64,000 nt of DNA from Numida meleagris. Taxonomy: Eukaryota; Chordata; Aves; Galliformes; Numididae. The stretch lies in the NCBI RefSeq assembly GCF_002078875.1, contig NC_034424.1:7605586-7669585 (forward strand). The letters run 5' to 3'. How positions within the stretch are numbered: the first letter of the stretch is position 1; every line of letters begins with the position of its first letter. Below are positions 27,025 to 37,600 of this stretch, piece by piece. The notes under the pieces are model-generated. The model did no database searches, was not told the origin of the DNA, and saw only the letters and a list, made by a program, of their open reading frames with translations. The translations under genes were made by a program, and so were the position numbers.

Positions 27025-27040
27025 GTTCCCATGTGGGAAC
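27025..27040. promoter_or_regulatory. Inverted pair of RBPJ-type motifs
   Basis: GTTCCCATGTGGGAAC is an inverted repeat with 7-bp arms and a 2-nt centre; TGTGGGAA (27032-27039) fits the RBPJ consensus YGTGGGAA and TTCCCA is its opposite-strand partner. It lies about 1.6 kb before the NOTCH1 ATG. A single further GTGGGAAA occurs at 27761. Confidence 0.4.
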
Positions 27041-27867
27041 AAGGGGAAGGAGCAGAGCGAGGGAGCGCTGCAGGGCTCGAGGCTTTGATCTAATGAGCAG
27101 ACTCTGCCCTTCGGTTTGTTTAATCGTTTCACACTTGCTCTGGAAATAATTTACAGCAGGAAGCAGTGGGATAACACCATGGCATGGGCCGGGATGAATG
27201 GGGCACTGGTGCGGGGGTGCCCTGCGATGGGGGGCACAGGTGGGGCAGCACCTCCCCATCAGCCCAGCGCCGACCCCAGCGCCTCTTCCTCTCCCGGTGC
27301 TTGGAGTCCCACGCGTCCCCACACACAGACGGGAGCTTCAAGCCTCGATTTTGGTTGCTCAAGTCACAGCCTGGTTCCAATTTGCTGCCACTGCTGCGAT
27401 GCAGTGGGAACTGTGCACACTGCAGAGGGTGACCCCACGGGGGGAGCGGCGCTGGCAGCGCAGGGAGCTGCCCACAGACCCGGGACACAACCGGGTTTTG
27501 GGTGGGACACGCTCATGCTCCCATCCCACAGGATCCAGGGTGGTGCTGGGAGCTGGAGGTGGGGGCACTGGGACGCGGGGAGCTGCACCACGTGCAGGAG
27601 CTGCACATGCCCGCAGCTCGCAGGGCTGCATGGCAGGGCTGGCTGCTCGCCTCCCCTCGTGCATTTGTTTGTTTGTTTGTTGCTGCAGCACATGGGCCGG
27701 GCTCTGCCCCGAGTTCGGGAGCTCGCAGCGCAACACAGCAGCATCCCACCCAGCACATGGGTGGGAAACATCTCAGCAGAACCACACACACCTGCACTGG
27801 GTCAGGGCTGCACTGCATCAGGGCGGGGGGAATCCCACCCCTGTTGGGGTCCTGAGCAGCCGCTGCG

Positions 27868-28230
27868 ACCCACGGGGCTGGGGGCTGCACCGGAGCTGCA
27901 GGAGATTGTGTAAGGGCCTGGGATGGGGCTGCACCAGGGCTGGGGGCTCCGCTGGGACTGGGGGGGGGCTGCACTGAGGGTACGCAGGGGCTGCATGGGG
28001 GAGTTACATGGGGGGCTGCATAGGGGTGTCTGGGGCTGCTTGGAGGGTCCGAGGCTGTTTTGGGGGGCTACGCAGGAGTTACCCGGGGGGGCTGTAAAGG
28101 GGCGTCCAGGGATGTCCGGGAGGGGTACACGGGGGGGCTCCACCAGTGTGTCAGGAGCTGCACAGGGACTACCCAGAGGCTCGGAGCTGCAATGAGCTAC
28201 GGCGCTCTGCATCGGGGCGTCCGGAACCGC
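27868..28230 (+). repeat. G-rich degenerate minisatellite upstream of the promoter
   Basis: The + strand carries repeated runs of G3 to G9, mostly as GGGGGGCTGC-like units (near 27961, 28009, 28062, 28085, 28131) separated by 24-50 bp. It is strongly G-skewed and prone to form G-quadruplexes. It ends close to the CpG island. Confidence 0.65.
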
Positions 28231-28317
28231 ACTGGGGGACCGCACTGGCGCGTCCGGAGCTTCCTTGTGCCCATGGTGGGGGGGGGGCTCACAGCGCTGC
28301 CCCCAGCCCCGTGCAGG

Positions 28318-28400
28318 GAGGGGCGTCCCGCGCCGTCCCATCCCGCGCCGCTCCGCGCCGTCCCGCCCCGCGCCGTCCCGCCCCCCCCTCCGCCCTCCGC
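28318..28400. promoter_or_regulatory. NOTCH1: GC-box-like repeat cluster in the NOTCH1 promoter
   Basis: The motif cgcgccgtcccgcccc and variants recur about four times, followed by a C-run and cggcccggcccggcccg. These resemble SP/KLF GC boxes. It is the best candidate core promoter, but this is inferred from composition and position only. Confidence 0.5.
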
Positions 28401-28520
28401 CCGGCCCGGCCCGGCCCGCGAGGGCTGAGCGGCCGCGGGAGGCGCCGGCGCTCGGAGTCGTTGCGCTCGGCGCTGGGGCGCGGTGTGTTCGGGGCTCCCG
28501 GCGCTGCGCCGCACGGCTCC

Positions 28521-28560
28521 GGTTCCGTTCGGTTCCGCTCGGTTCGAGCCGGTTCGGCCG
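28521..28560 (+). repeat. 10-bp periodic GGTTC array upstream of the ATG
   Basis: GGTTC begins at exactly 28521, 28531, 28541 and 28551, a perfect 10-bp spacing. It lies 47-86 bp before the start codon, probably in the 5'UTR. I do not recognise it as a known element. Confidence 0.7.
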
Positions 28561-28575
28561 GCGGCCTCCGGATCT

Positions 28576-28587
28576 ATGCGGCTGTGA
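28576..28587 (+). promoter_or_regulatory. NOTCH1: Three-codon uORF before the NOTCH1 start codon
   Basis: ATG-CGG-CTG-TGA ends 19 nt before the main ATG. The context (tct before ATG) is weak. If the transcript includes it, it could lower initiation at the NOTCH1 ATG, with leaky scanning or reinitiation. Inclusion in the mRNA is inferred. Confidence 0.5.
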
Positions 28588-28606
28588 GCGGCGGGAGCAG
28601 AGAGGG

Positions 28607-28664
28607 ATGAAGCGGCTCTTGGCCACCGGGCTCCTGCTGGCCCTGCTGCCCGCCCCGACGCGAG
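28607..28664 (+). CDS. NOTCH1: NOTCH1 exon 1 (signal peptide)
   Basis: It encodes residues 1-19 plus one base: Met-Lys-Arg, then a Leu/Ala-rich hydrophobic core ending in PAPTR, a typical secretory signal peptide. The donor is cgag|gtgagg. This ATG (G at -3) is chosen because it is the first in frame with the signal peptide, and the phase-1 junction rejoins exon 2 as Gly-Val-Arg-Cys. It sits inside the CpG island. Confidence 0.95.
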
Positions 28665-31600
28665 GTGAGGGCCCCGGCCCGGCTCCGGCAGGAAGTTTGC
28701 CGGCAGCGCGGCGCGGAGCGGCGGGGCGAGGCGGTGCCGCGCTCGGAGGCGGCGGGGTGGGGGGGGTCCGCGGGAACCGGAGCGCGGCGCCGCGGGGAGG
28801 GTCCGGAACTCGGGGTCCCGCGGGGGGAGCGGGCTCAGAACCGGGGACGGAACTTTGGGGTTCGGCCCCGCGGGGTTCGCGCGGCCGGAACCGGGGGGGG
28901 GGAGGGGGAGCGGGGTCGGTGCCCTGAGGACGGCGCTCGGGGCCGCCGCGGGGAGCGGAGCCGTCGGGGAGCGGAGCGCAGCGCTGCGGGCGGGCCGAGC
29001 TCGGGGTCGCGGCACCAGGACTCGGGGCCGTCGGGGGTCCCGGAGCTCGGTCCTGAGGACTGTGGGGGGGTCCCGGAGCTCGGTCCTGAGGACTGTGGGA
29101 GGGAAGGAGCTCGGCTCCGCGGAGGTGCTGTTGTTCCGCGAGAGTTTTTGACCGTTTTGCAAATTTTTCTCGGTTTCCTGTTTCTTGAAAGTCAGCCCAG
29201 TGCCCCTCGCTACCCCCCGCCCCCCCTTAGTCCCCCCCCCCGGCACCTCCTCCCCGGCATCGGCCCCGGGGCGGATCCGTGTGCAGAGCCGCAACGTGCG
29301 GAGCCGCCGTCGGGGGCCGGAGGGGCGAGGGGGGGGGCAGCGGGGGGCAGCGAGGCCTCCCCGACGGGACGGGCCGAGCTGGAGCCCCTCGGGACGTTGT
29401 TTGTAGGGGGCAGTGCGGGGCCCTCTCCCCGCTCCGTCCGCCGGGGCTCACGAGGACGGCTCCGCTGCCGTCGGGGGGAGGTTGGGTTCGTGCTGCGGCT
29501 CTGCGTTCGCTCAGTATGAAACTGCTTTGGCTGCACCGAGCGCGGCAGAAGCGGTTACCGTGAAGAGTGAGTGGGGACAGAGAAGGGGAAGAGTGAGCCG
29601 GGGTGGAAATCGGAAGCGATTCTGGTACTTTTCAGCGAGTTGCTGTGGTAACTGAGCAGAATCCGGCTCCGAGGGCCAGACAATGAAACCTTTACTTATA
29701 GCAAGTTGTGCCGAGTCACTCATTTCGGTACTGAGCTCGTGGCAACCCGCGGGCAGATGGTTTTTCCCAAATGGCATTTGTCACTCAGGGGCCCGTCCGG
29801 GTGCTTCTCCCGATCCTCCCTCCTGCTTCAGAAGGCAGAGCCCACCCCCGGGACCACCCCGGCTTCTCGTTAGGTTGCCCCTTTCCGCGTGGGGCCGTGC
29901 GGTCCTGCCCGTTTCCGTGGTCCCCGTGAGCCCGTCCCCACAGCAGGGGTGCAGAGCCCGGGCGCTGCGCTGAGCCTGACGCTCTCCTTCTGTTCACAGG
30001 TGTGCGGTGCACGCAGCTCGCCGAATCCTGCCTCAACGGGGGCAAGTGCGAAACTTTCCTCAATGGGACGGAGGTGTGCCAGTAAGTATGGAGGAGCAGA
30101 AGGATTTCCATCTCCCTCGACCGAAGCATTGCCGTGCCTGTTGACTTTGCTTTGAAGGCTCTGGATTTAATAGGGCGAAATGCGTTTTCTTTTCTTGAGT
30201 GGCAAGAATAACCTGCTCGTGTAGGAGTCGCCGCGGGTTTGGCAGGATCGGGCTTTGTTCCTGGCTGGGTGGAAAAACATGGGCAGAGGGCCACGTTTGG
30301 CTGGTGTTAACCCATCAGAGTGCCCCGCTGATGGAGCAGGAGGGAGGGACGCTGTGGGGGGGNNNNNNNNNNNNNNNNNNNNNNNNNNNNNNNNNNNNNN
30401 NNNNNNNNNNNNNNNNNNNNNNNNNNNNNNNNNNNNNNNNNNNNNNNNNNNNNNNNNNNNNNNNNNNNNNNNNNNNNNNNNNNNNNNNNNNNNNNNNNNN
30501 NNNNNNNNNNNNNNNNNNNNNNNNNNNNNNNNNNNNNNGCGTTGCCCTTCAGTCCCTGGCAGCTGGTGCTGCAGTTTCCAGGGCATCTCCAATAAGCATC
30601 CAAGGGCGGTTGTGTTGCGTGGGTGTCCGTCCGCGGGGCAGTGCCCTCGGTGCCACGCTGCCGTCCGTGCCCGCTCCTGGCACGGGGCGTTCTCAGGGCT
30701 GGTGGTGGGGAAGCGGATGTGTAAAGCCACGGGTCCCTTTGAAGGACCACCCGACCCACCGCAGCGCCGACCGATTCACTCCGAGCTCCCAGGGAACAAT
30801 AACCCAGAGAAATGAATAAGAGTGCAGTTCCCTTTTTAAAACTATTCCATAAAAGAAATCTGAATGGGCAAGGCTCTGCTTTCCGGCCAGATTTCCCTTC
30901 TGCCTGTTAAACGCGGGCTGAGCCGAGAGCGGGCTGGGAGACGTTCCCACCCACCCCAAGTTTCCCAATAGGAAGTTCTCAAGCAGAGGAACCCGAAGGC
31001 ATTTCCAAGCCCGACCTGTTGAATGGCACTTCTCCTTGACAATGCCTGCTGCTTTTCTGCGGGTCTGGGTGCCGTTACTCTGCCCGCAGCGCCCGGGCAG
31101 CCCCCGCCCCCTCCTCCAAGCGGAGCCCCCCAAAGCCTTTGGTGAAAATAAATCAGCAAATCAATCAGGCACATGAGCAATTTAATGGACAAAGGCTGGG
31201 TCCCTTTGTGAGCCACTAATGAATGCACGCCACTTTTTTTTGCACAGAAGCCCTTACCAACGCTTGACGCTCTAAATCTTGTTTTCTTTCATTCAAAGAA
31301 CGACAGCTGGGATTCGGTCGAAATTCGGCAGCTATTGTTAAGGGAGGCAGATTAATGCTGTGTGACTAATCATGTATGGCTTCCCAGAATGCCCAACCCT
31401 CCGCCCCCTCCCCAACCTTACACCCCTCCTTTTCCTTGTGGTCATTCTTTCCTTTTTTTTTCCTTAAGTCTCTGCAACTCCTGATTTACATTTCATGTGC
31501 AGATGGTGATGGAATCTAATTAGGTCTGGTGCGTGCAAGCTCCGTTTGAGGGAGAAGCCCCCAGAGTAGCTCGGGTTGCTGGGTTTTCAGGAGATAAAGT

Positions 31601-34600
31601 TAACTTAGGGGAATTCTGTCACCGGGAGCTGCGAGCAGCCTGGCTGCGGGCACCAGCTCGGTTTGCAGGTCCGTGCGAGCTCGTTTTGCAGGAAGCTATG
31701 GGTTGGATGGGGAGGTTACGAGGGGCGCTGGCAGCCTGGGCGAGGTGCAGCTTTCCCAGGTGCCCTGCAGCAGCCCGCAAAGTGCTCTTTTTCACTTGTT
31801 TGAGTATCTCTTCGCGAGGAGCTCCGCTTCCAGGCTCCTCAAACAAAGCGGGGCCAGCGGCGCAGATAGCGCTGCAGGAAGGCTGGCACTGCCCCTTGGC
31901 GCCGGCGTGCAGTGCCCTGCTCTGGCTGCTGGCCACCTCTCCGCTCGGCCTGGCACTTCACTCACTCCGGCCATAAAGCCCCATTGTGCTGTCCTCACAA
32001 ATCCAATTAGAAAGCGGAGCGAAATGAATCGCGTCCGAGGGGGACGCTGCTCGAGTGGGCGCACGGGGCAGAGCCGGCTCCGATAACTGCACGCCCCGTA
32101 TCAGCCCTGTTACAGAAAGGAAACCGCCGTTGTGCAGCGAGGAGCGCTCTCAGCCTTTATTATTTCTCAGCGGTGCGGGGCGTGCAGCTCCCGGTGCCTC
32201 ATCTCACTCATCCCTCTGGCAGGAGGCCGGGGCGCGGGGCTCCCGCTGAACGGAGCATCACAGGGCTCTGCCTGACACCCCCCCAGAGCTGCTTTCCTCC
32301 CCCCATTGGCAGGAGCAGAGGTGCAGTTTTGGGGTGCCTCACCCCACGTGTAGCGTTGGCACGGACCCGCAGCCCCCGGAGGTCTGGCGCTGGGGATGGC
32401 TGCTCGCGGCCACGGTGCTCCCGGCGTGGTTTTGTGGTGTTGCTTGGCCAAGTGGCACTCCCCTCTGACCGAGGCGTTTTCCCGGACAAAATGAGAAGGT
32501 TTTCCAAAAAGCAATCATCCGGGTTTGTAGCGGTAGCTCCTAATGACGCTGCTGGATCGCTGTCTCTGCCCGGCATCCCCGCAATGAGTGGGGCTGATTT
32601 TAGGCTGCTGTGCCACGTGACTGCTGTTCCCAGGGCCTCCCTTGCTGCAGCGGGTAGAAGCAGATGGCATGGGAGGGGGCTGCGTTTCCAGCCCTGCTCC
32701 AGCAGCATCCCTGCGGGTCCCTCCCCGCTCCCTGTGTCCTGCAAGCATTGCCCTGTTCCAGTCAGCGGAGGGTCTGGGTCAGCACTGCTGCCCAGAGGAG
32801 CAAAACAGGCCGCAGAGGAAAAGAGTAAGTTAAATTAATCGCTGGGCTTGCACTGAAAAGGGGGAAAAGTGGATTTGCCAGCGTGCTTCCTCTGCTGGCA
32901 GGGAGTGTGGTGGGCACGCTGGGTTGGGTGCACCGGGAGAAGCACTCAGAGAGGACTGCAGCAGCAAGAAGTGACTTCTTCAGCTCAAACCCCTCTCTCT
33001 GCAGACACACAGAGGCCGAGGAGCGATGCGAGCCCTGCAGCTCGCCGTGCCCTCTGAGCCACGGGCTGCTCGGTCATTGTTATCTCACTGCAAAGGGCGG
33101 AAGTTTCCTTCTGCTTTGGTTTCTTGTTGTTCTTTTTTTTTTTTTTTTTTTCCCCCCTCTCGTGCGCTTTAACCCAACGTTATTTCCATGAAATAACAAC
33201 AAAGAAAAAAAGAAGAAAAAAAAAAAAAATCCGCCGTCTCCGCGCTGGAGAGGAAGAGGGTGGAGTGCTGAACAATCGGGCAGAGGAAGCCCTGAGAGCG
33301 GTGGAGGAGCGGTGATTCAGCCACGCAGAGAGCTCTCGGTGGCGGCCGCAGCCTGAGCTCATTCTGGGAAAAAGCAAAATGGGAGCGGGTAAGAGGGGAC
33401 ATTGAAGCACAGAGCGTCGCCTGCTGCAGTTCCAAGCGAGGAGCTCGCTGGTGAGGTCACCGGGGACAGCCTTGTGGTAGCTCTTTTCTAGAAGGATCTG
33501 CCTGCATCGCTCCTCTCTGCTTGTAGCTGACTCCGGTGGTGTCGCCAACCCCGTAACTCACCTTGTGGTCTGAGTGGTTTGCTGCTTTCTGCTTGGATAT
33601 GTGTGATGGACTTCGCGTCAGTCCGGAGGGGATGGGGTCCTTGTGCTGGCTGCAATCCCTTGCAGGACCCATTAGTTCCAGCCCAGCTCTCACCTCCAGG
33701 GTTGTGATGGTTTATTGTATGCACGGTGTAGCTGACACGTATCTGTGACCGCACGACCAAGCTGTTCCCCAATTAAGGGCTCGCCTAACATCATCAGCAG
33801 GCAGTTAGCAAGGTTTAAAATAACATTGTTTGGAAATCAGCTTGCTCTTTCCCGGCCTGGAGGTGTGGTGACCCTGGTTTTGCTCGTGTTTGTAGGTATC
33901 CTGAGTGCTGTACATGAGTGGAATGTGAAATTTATAGAGCATCAGTGTATTTAACGAGGGAGTAGCCTCGAGGTGCAGTTACACAAGCTGGTAAGCGCTG
34001 GATGGAGAGCTCTCTGTGGCTAATGTAGCTTCAGACACAGAGGTTTCATGCTGCGTACTGGAGCTGTGGAGCGGGAGACAAATGGGACGTGCCTTGGAAA
34101 TCCACACGGGGGGGTTCTGGTTGAGTCGTGGCACTTCGTTGGGTTTGGGGAGTCCCACCTGCCCCATCCATCCATCCCTTTGTGCCCGCAGAGGGCTGGC
34201 TGCTGTTCTACCGTCCTTTCCTTTAACTCCTGTCCTACAGCCAGGATACACAGCCACAAAGCTGTGAGCTTGTGTGTCAGCTCCTTGGGGTGCTCCGTGG
34301 GGTTGGCCTCTGGGTGCTGGCAGCAGCAGGCCCTTGCCACCCCCAGCATGAGGACCCTGAGCCACGGGTGCTGTGTTGGGTCCTCACCAGACCACGGCTG
34401 AACTCGTGCCTTGGTCTGGGGCAAAGCTGCTGCACTTTGTGCTGACCAGAGGCGCTGCCAGACAGGAATGCTCTCTTGCATCAAGGCTTCTAGGAGCAGA
34501 CCCCGTGTGCATCTGCAGTGTATGGCACTGGGAAGTCTTTGCAGCAGCCCAGAGCGTGGCAGCTCCCACACCGCTGCTCGAGCCCCAGGACAGTGAGCGG

Positions 34601-37600
34601 TGGCACCTGGTGACATCTGCTCCAGGCTTTCACCCGTCACCTCTTCCCCTTCCCCCACGGCAGGCTGGAGTTAATATTGGAAAAGCCAGTTAAAGTTTAG
34701 GCCGTGGTTATTGGGCCCTCGCACGTTTCCAGCAAAGGGAGCGGAGTTGCATTTTAATGGGAAACTTTCACGCTCAGTCAAGTTGCAAAAATTTATTTGC
34801 GCGTAAGTCGTTTTCTTTTAACAAGTTTTCACCCTAATTCCCTTCCCCGAGATCTGGATTTAATGGTATTTATATGGGAAGTGGATTTATTAAGCTGTAA
34901 TGATGCCGTAACGTCGCCCTCATTTCACAGACGGGGCAGGCTGCAGGCGAGCGGCCGGGTGATGGTGGGCTGGGAGCCAGCAGGGCCACCAGGCCGTGTG
35001 TGGGCCACCAGGCTGGGGTTGGGGCTCCAGGGCTGAGCCTTGCTTCTCCTCCGTGGCCCCGTGCTCCATGGGATGCTCCAAGCATCGTGGGATGCTCCAC
35101 GTGCCATGGAATGCCCTGTGCCCACCTACAGCTGTCCCCAAAGGAGCAGTGGGAGGGTTTGGCCTTGGAGCTCTTCCAGCTGCTCTGTCCCACGTCCCTT
35201 TGCCAATGAGGTGTCCCATTGGGAACCCCGAGGGCCGCACGGTATCGCTGCTCGGGGGTTGCGTCTTAATGGAGGTGCGGTGATTTATTTTAAGGTGGGA
35301 ATGACCCACGTACGACACCAGCCCCCGCCGCTGCAGCGCTCCTGCCTCGCTGTGTGTCCTTGCACGGGGGGGGGGAGGGGGGAGGGAAGAAAAAAGAAAA
35401 AAAAAGACCCTTCCGAAGGTTTTTGAAGCAGTGGGTCGCTGCCCTCGGGTGGGCGGAGGAATGCAGCTCCAGCTCGCGCCCATGGGCCGGCAGAGCCCCG
35501 CGTGCCGGCTGCGGGGCAGCTGGGAGAGTGACCCTGAGAGCAGGGGGGGGCCTTCCCCGTCCCCCGGCCCCTATTAAAATGTTAGACACAGGCCCGGGAG
35601 TCAAAAGGCAGGGCGACAGACGGCCCTTTCACAGGGCCTGCTGCTCCCCGTGAAAGGGGGTTTCTAGGGGACGCGGGGCAGGAATGCGGGCGCCGGGCGG
35701 AGGGCAGTGCCGGCCCCATTGTCCGCGCCGCTCCGTGGGGCTGCGTGTTGACACAGGGATTTCTGCCGGGGCAAGGTGTCGGGGCAGAGCCGTCCCGGCC
35801 TCGCTGCCTGCCTCCTTGGCTGAGCTCAGCAGCAGTGCTGGCGTTGGGGACATGTCCTCCTGCTTGGGGTGCTTCGAGGCGATGGGGCATCGCTTCCAAG
35901 GGGCTGTGTTGCTGGTAACTGATTTACAGAGCTCTGCTTTGCTTCAATGAGGGGCTTGGACCTGTTGCTGTCTGTCCATCCCCCTCCTCGCCCGCTGTCC
36001 GTCTGCTGCAGCGCGGTGGCTTTGGCTTTCAGTGGGTTTTGCGCTGTGGGGGCAGCGCCGTGCCCCACGAAACGCCCCTCTCCTCCTATTTATAAAGATC
36101 AGAGCTAAATATAGGTTGTTTAAACTCTTGGTAGCTGCTCAGATCCTAATCTCAGGTTTTATTTTCAGGATTAGGAGAGCGAGATAGAGGGCCCGCGCGT
36201 GTTCCTGGGGGAGTTCTCCATATATGGGGATCAGGGAGCGCAGTGTTTAACCAAAACTTGGTTTGGGGTGAAAAAAAAGTCAGAGTTTGTTCGTCATTGC
36301 TCCGTGAGTGGTCAGCATTGGCACAGGCTGCACTGGGGGTGGTGGGGTCACCGTCCCTGGGGGTGTTCCAGAGCCACGGGGACGTTGCACTGAGGGACGT
36401 GGTCAGTGGGCACGGTGGGGTGGGATGGGGATCTGAGAGGGCTCTACCAGCCTTAACGAGTGTGTGATAAATGAGCTCCTCGCTGAGGAGGAGCTGGATG
36501 CGTCCACTGAGAGCGGTCGTGATGAGCAGAGCGGAGACCTGGGCCCTGCTAGGGCAGCCCAGCCCCCCAGACAATAGGGCTGTGCGGATTTACACCAGCG
36601 GAGGATATAAAAAGCATCAGCTGGGGGAGAAAAAACTTGAGTGCCCATTGTTGAGGGTGGGAATGGAGTGAGTTTTGTCTTGGTCTCTTCCTTAGCCATC
36701 TTTCATGTTCATTGTGAATGAAGCTCCATTGAAAAGCAGCTCCTTCCCAGGTAGCTGCTTACCGCCGCGGTGAATAGCCCGGCCACTCTGCTTACTAATG
36801 GGATTATATTGTTTTTCATTACAATGGGAACTTGGATTCCCAAACTGTCCTGACCAACGTCTGCTGAAGGCACAGAGCCATATTTGTTGCTCGGTGCCGG
36901 TCAGAGGGCCGCTGGCTGTCACACATCTCTGCCCGCTCCGTCCATGAGCGCGTCCAGCTTTGGGAATTCCATGAGTTTCTCTCCAGATGAAAGTCTGGGT
37001 CTTAAAATCTCAATTAGATGGCTCGGGCTAGGTCAAAATGGAACCAAAAAAAAAAAAACACATCAAAGCATTGGGATTGCAGTGTGCTTTTTTTTAATTA
37101 AACGAGACGGTAGATCTGCTCTCGCTTTATTAACCTGATGTCACTCGAAGTAACCTGTTGCTTTGCCAACCACCCTCCCTATGTGAAACTGTTTTCTTTC
37201 CCAGGCCGGTGTCCCGGCGTGCTTAATAACGTGAGGCCGGGATGGGACCTTGCACAGAAACCGCCTGTTCCGCCCGGCGCTGGTTTGGGGTGTTGGGCTG
37301 CGCCGTGTCCCACGTGGTGAGAAGGAGCAGGCAGGGCTGGGAGCACGGCGGAGCTCTGAGCTCCCGGTGGGCACTGGTGCCAGGAACCACGCCGCACGAT
37401 GCAGGGCACGTCCCTCCTCGCCGTGGCACGAGGTGCAGGCAGTGAGCGCGTCGTGGGTGCGGGGTGTGACGCTGGGAGCCGCGGTGTTGCTCGAGGGCTG
37501 TGCCAAGAGAGAAGCCACTGGCACAACTGGAAAAGTGACTCCTGCTGGTTGTTGCTCCTTCCCTTGGCCGGCGCCTCGCGAGTGCATGAGATCTGTTTTG

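Larger units (their letters stand above)
1..27867. other. Upstream non-coding region, no gene supported
   Basis: I see no coding exon with family signatures, no tRNA or rRNA, and no convincing spliced gene here. Open frames are GC-driven chance frames rich in Pro, Gly, Ser, Arg and Ala on both strands. The DNA is GC-rich with scattered AT-rich islands, listed separately where they look regulatory. In mammals the region upstream of NOTCH1 is likewise a long gene-poor interval. Confidence 0.7.
28280..29480. promoter_or_regulatory. NOTCH1: CpG island over NOTCH1 promoter and exon 1
   Basis: The sequence is dense in CpG and G+C from just upstream of the ATG into intron 1, and no TATA box is visible close to the probable start. 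This fits a CpG-island promoter. The transcription start cannot be fixed by reading; the most GC-box-rich part is 28318-28420. Confidence 0.8.

Noticed and set aside
1..27867. Upstream neighbour EGFL7 with its intronic miR-126
   Set aside because: In mammals this gene lies upstream of NOTCH1, but I found no EGF-type exons or the miR-126 hairpin here; it is probably further away.
28197..29294. 365-codon minus-strand frame across the NOTCH1 promoter
   Set aside because: It is the GC-rich shadow of the CpG island, made of Arg/Pro/Ala runs, with no family signature.
36825..36842. Canonical Su(H) paired site
   Set aside because: The TGGGAA/TTCCCA pair has a 6-nt spacer, not the roughly 15-17 nt of a true paired site, so I report it only as a motif cluster.
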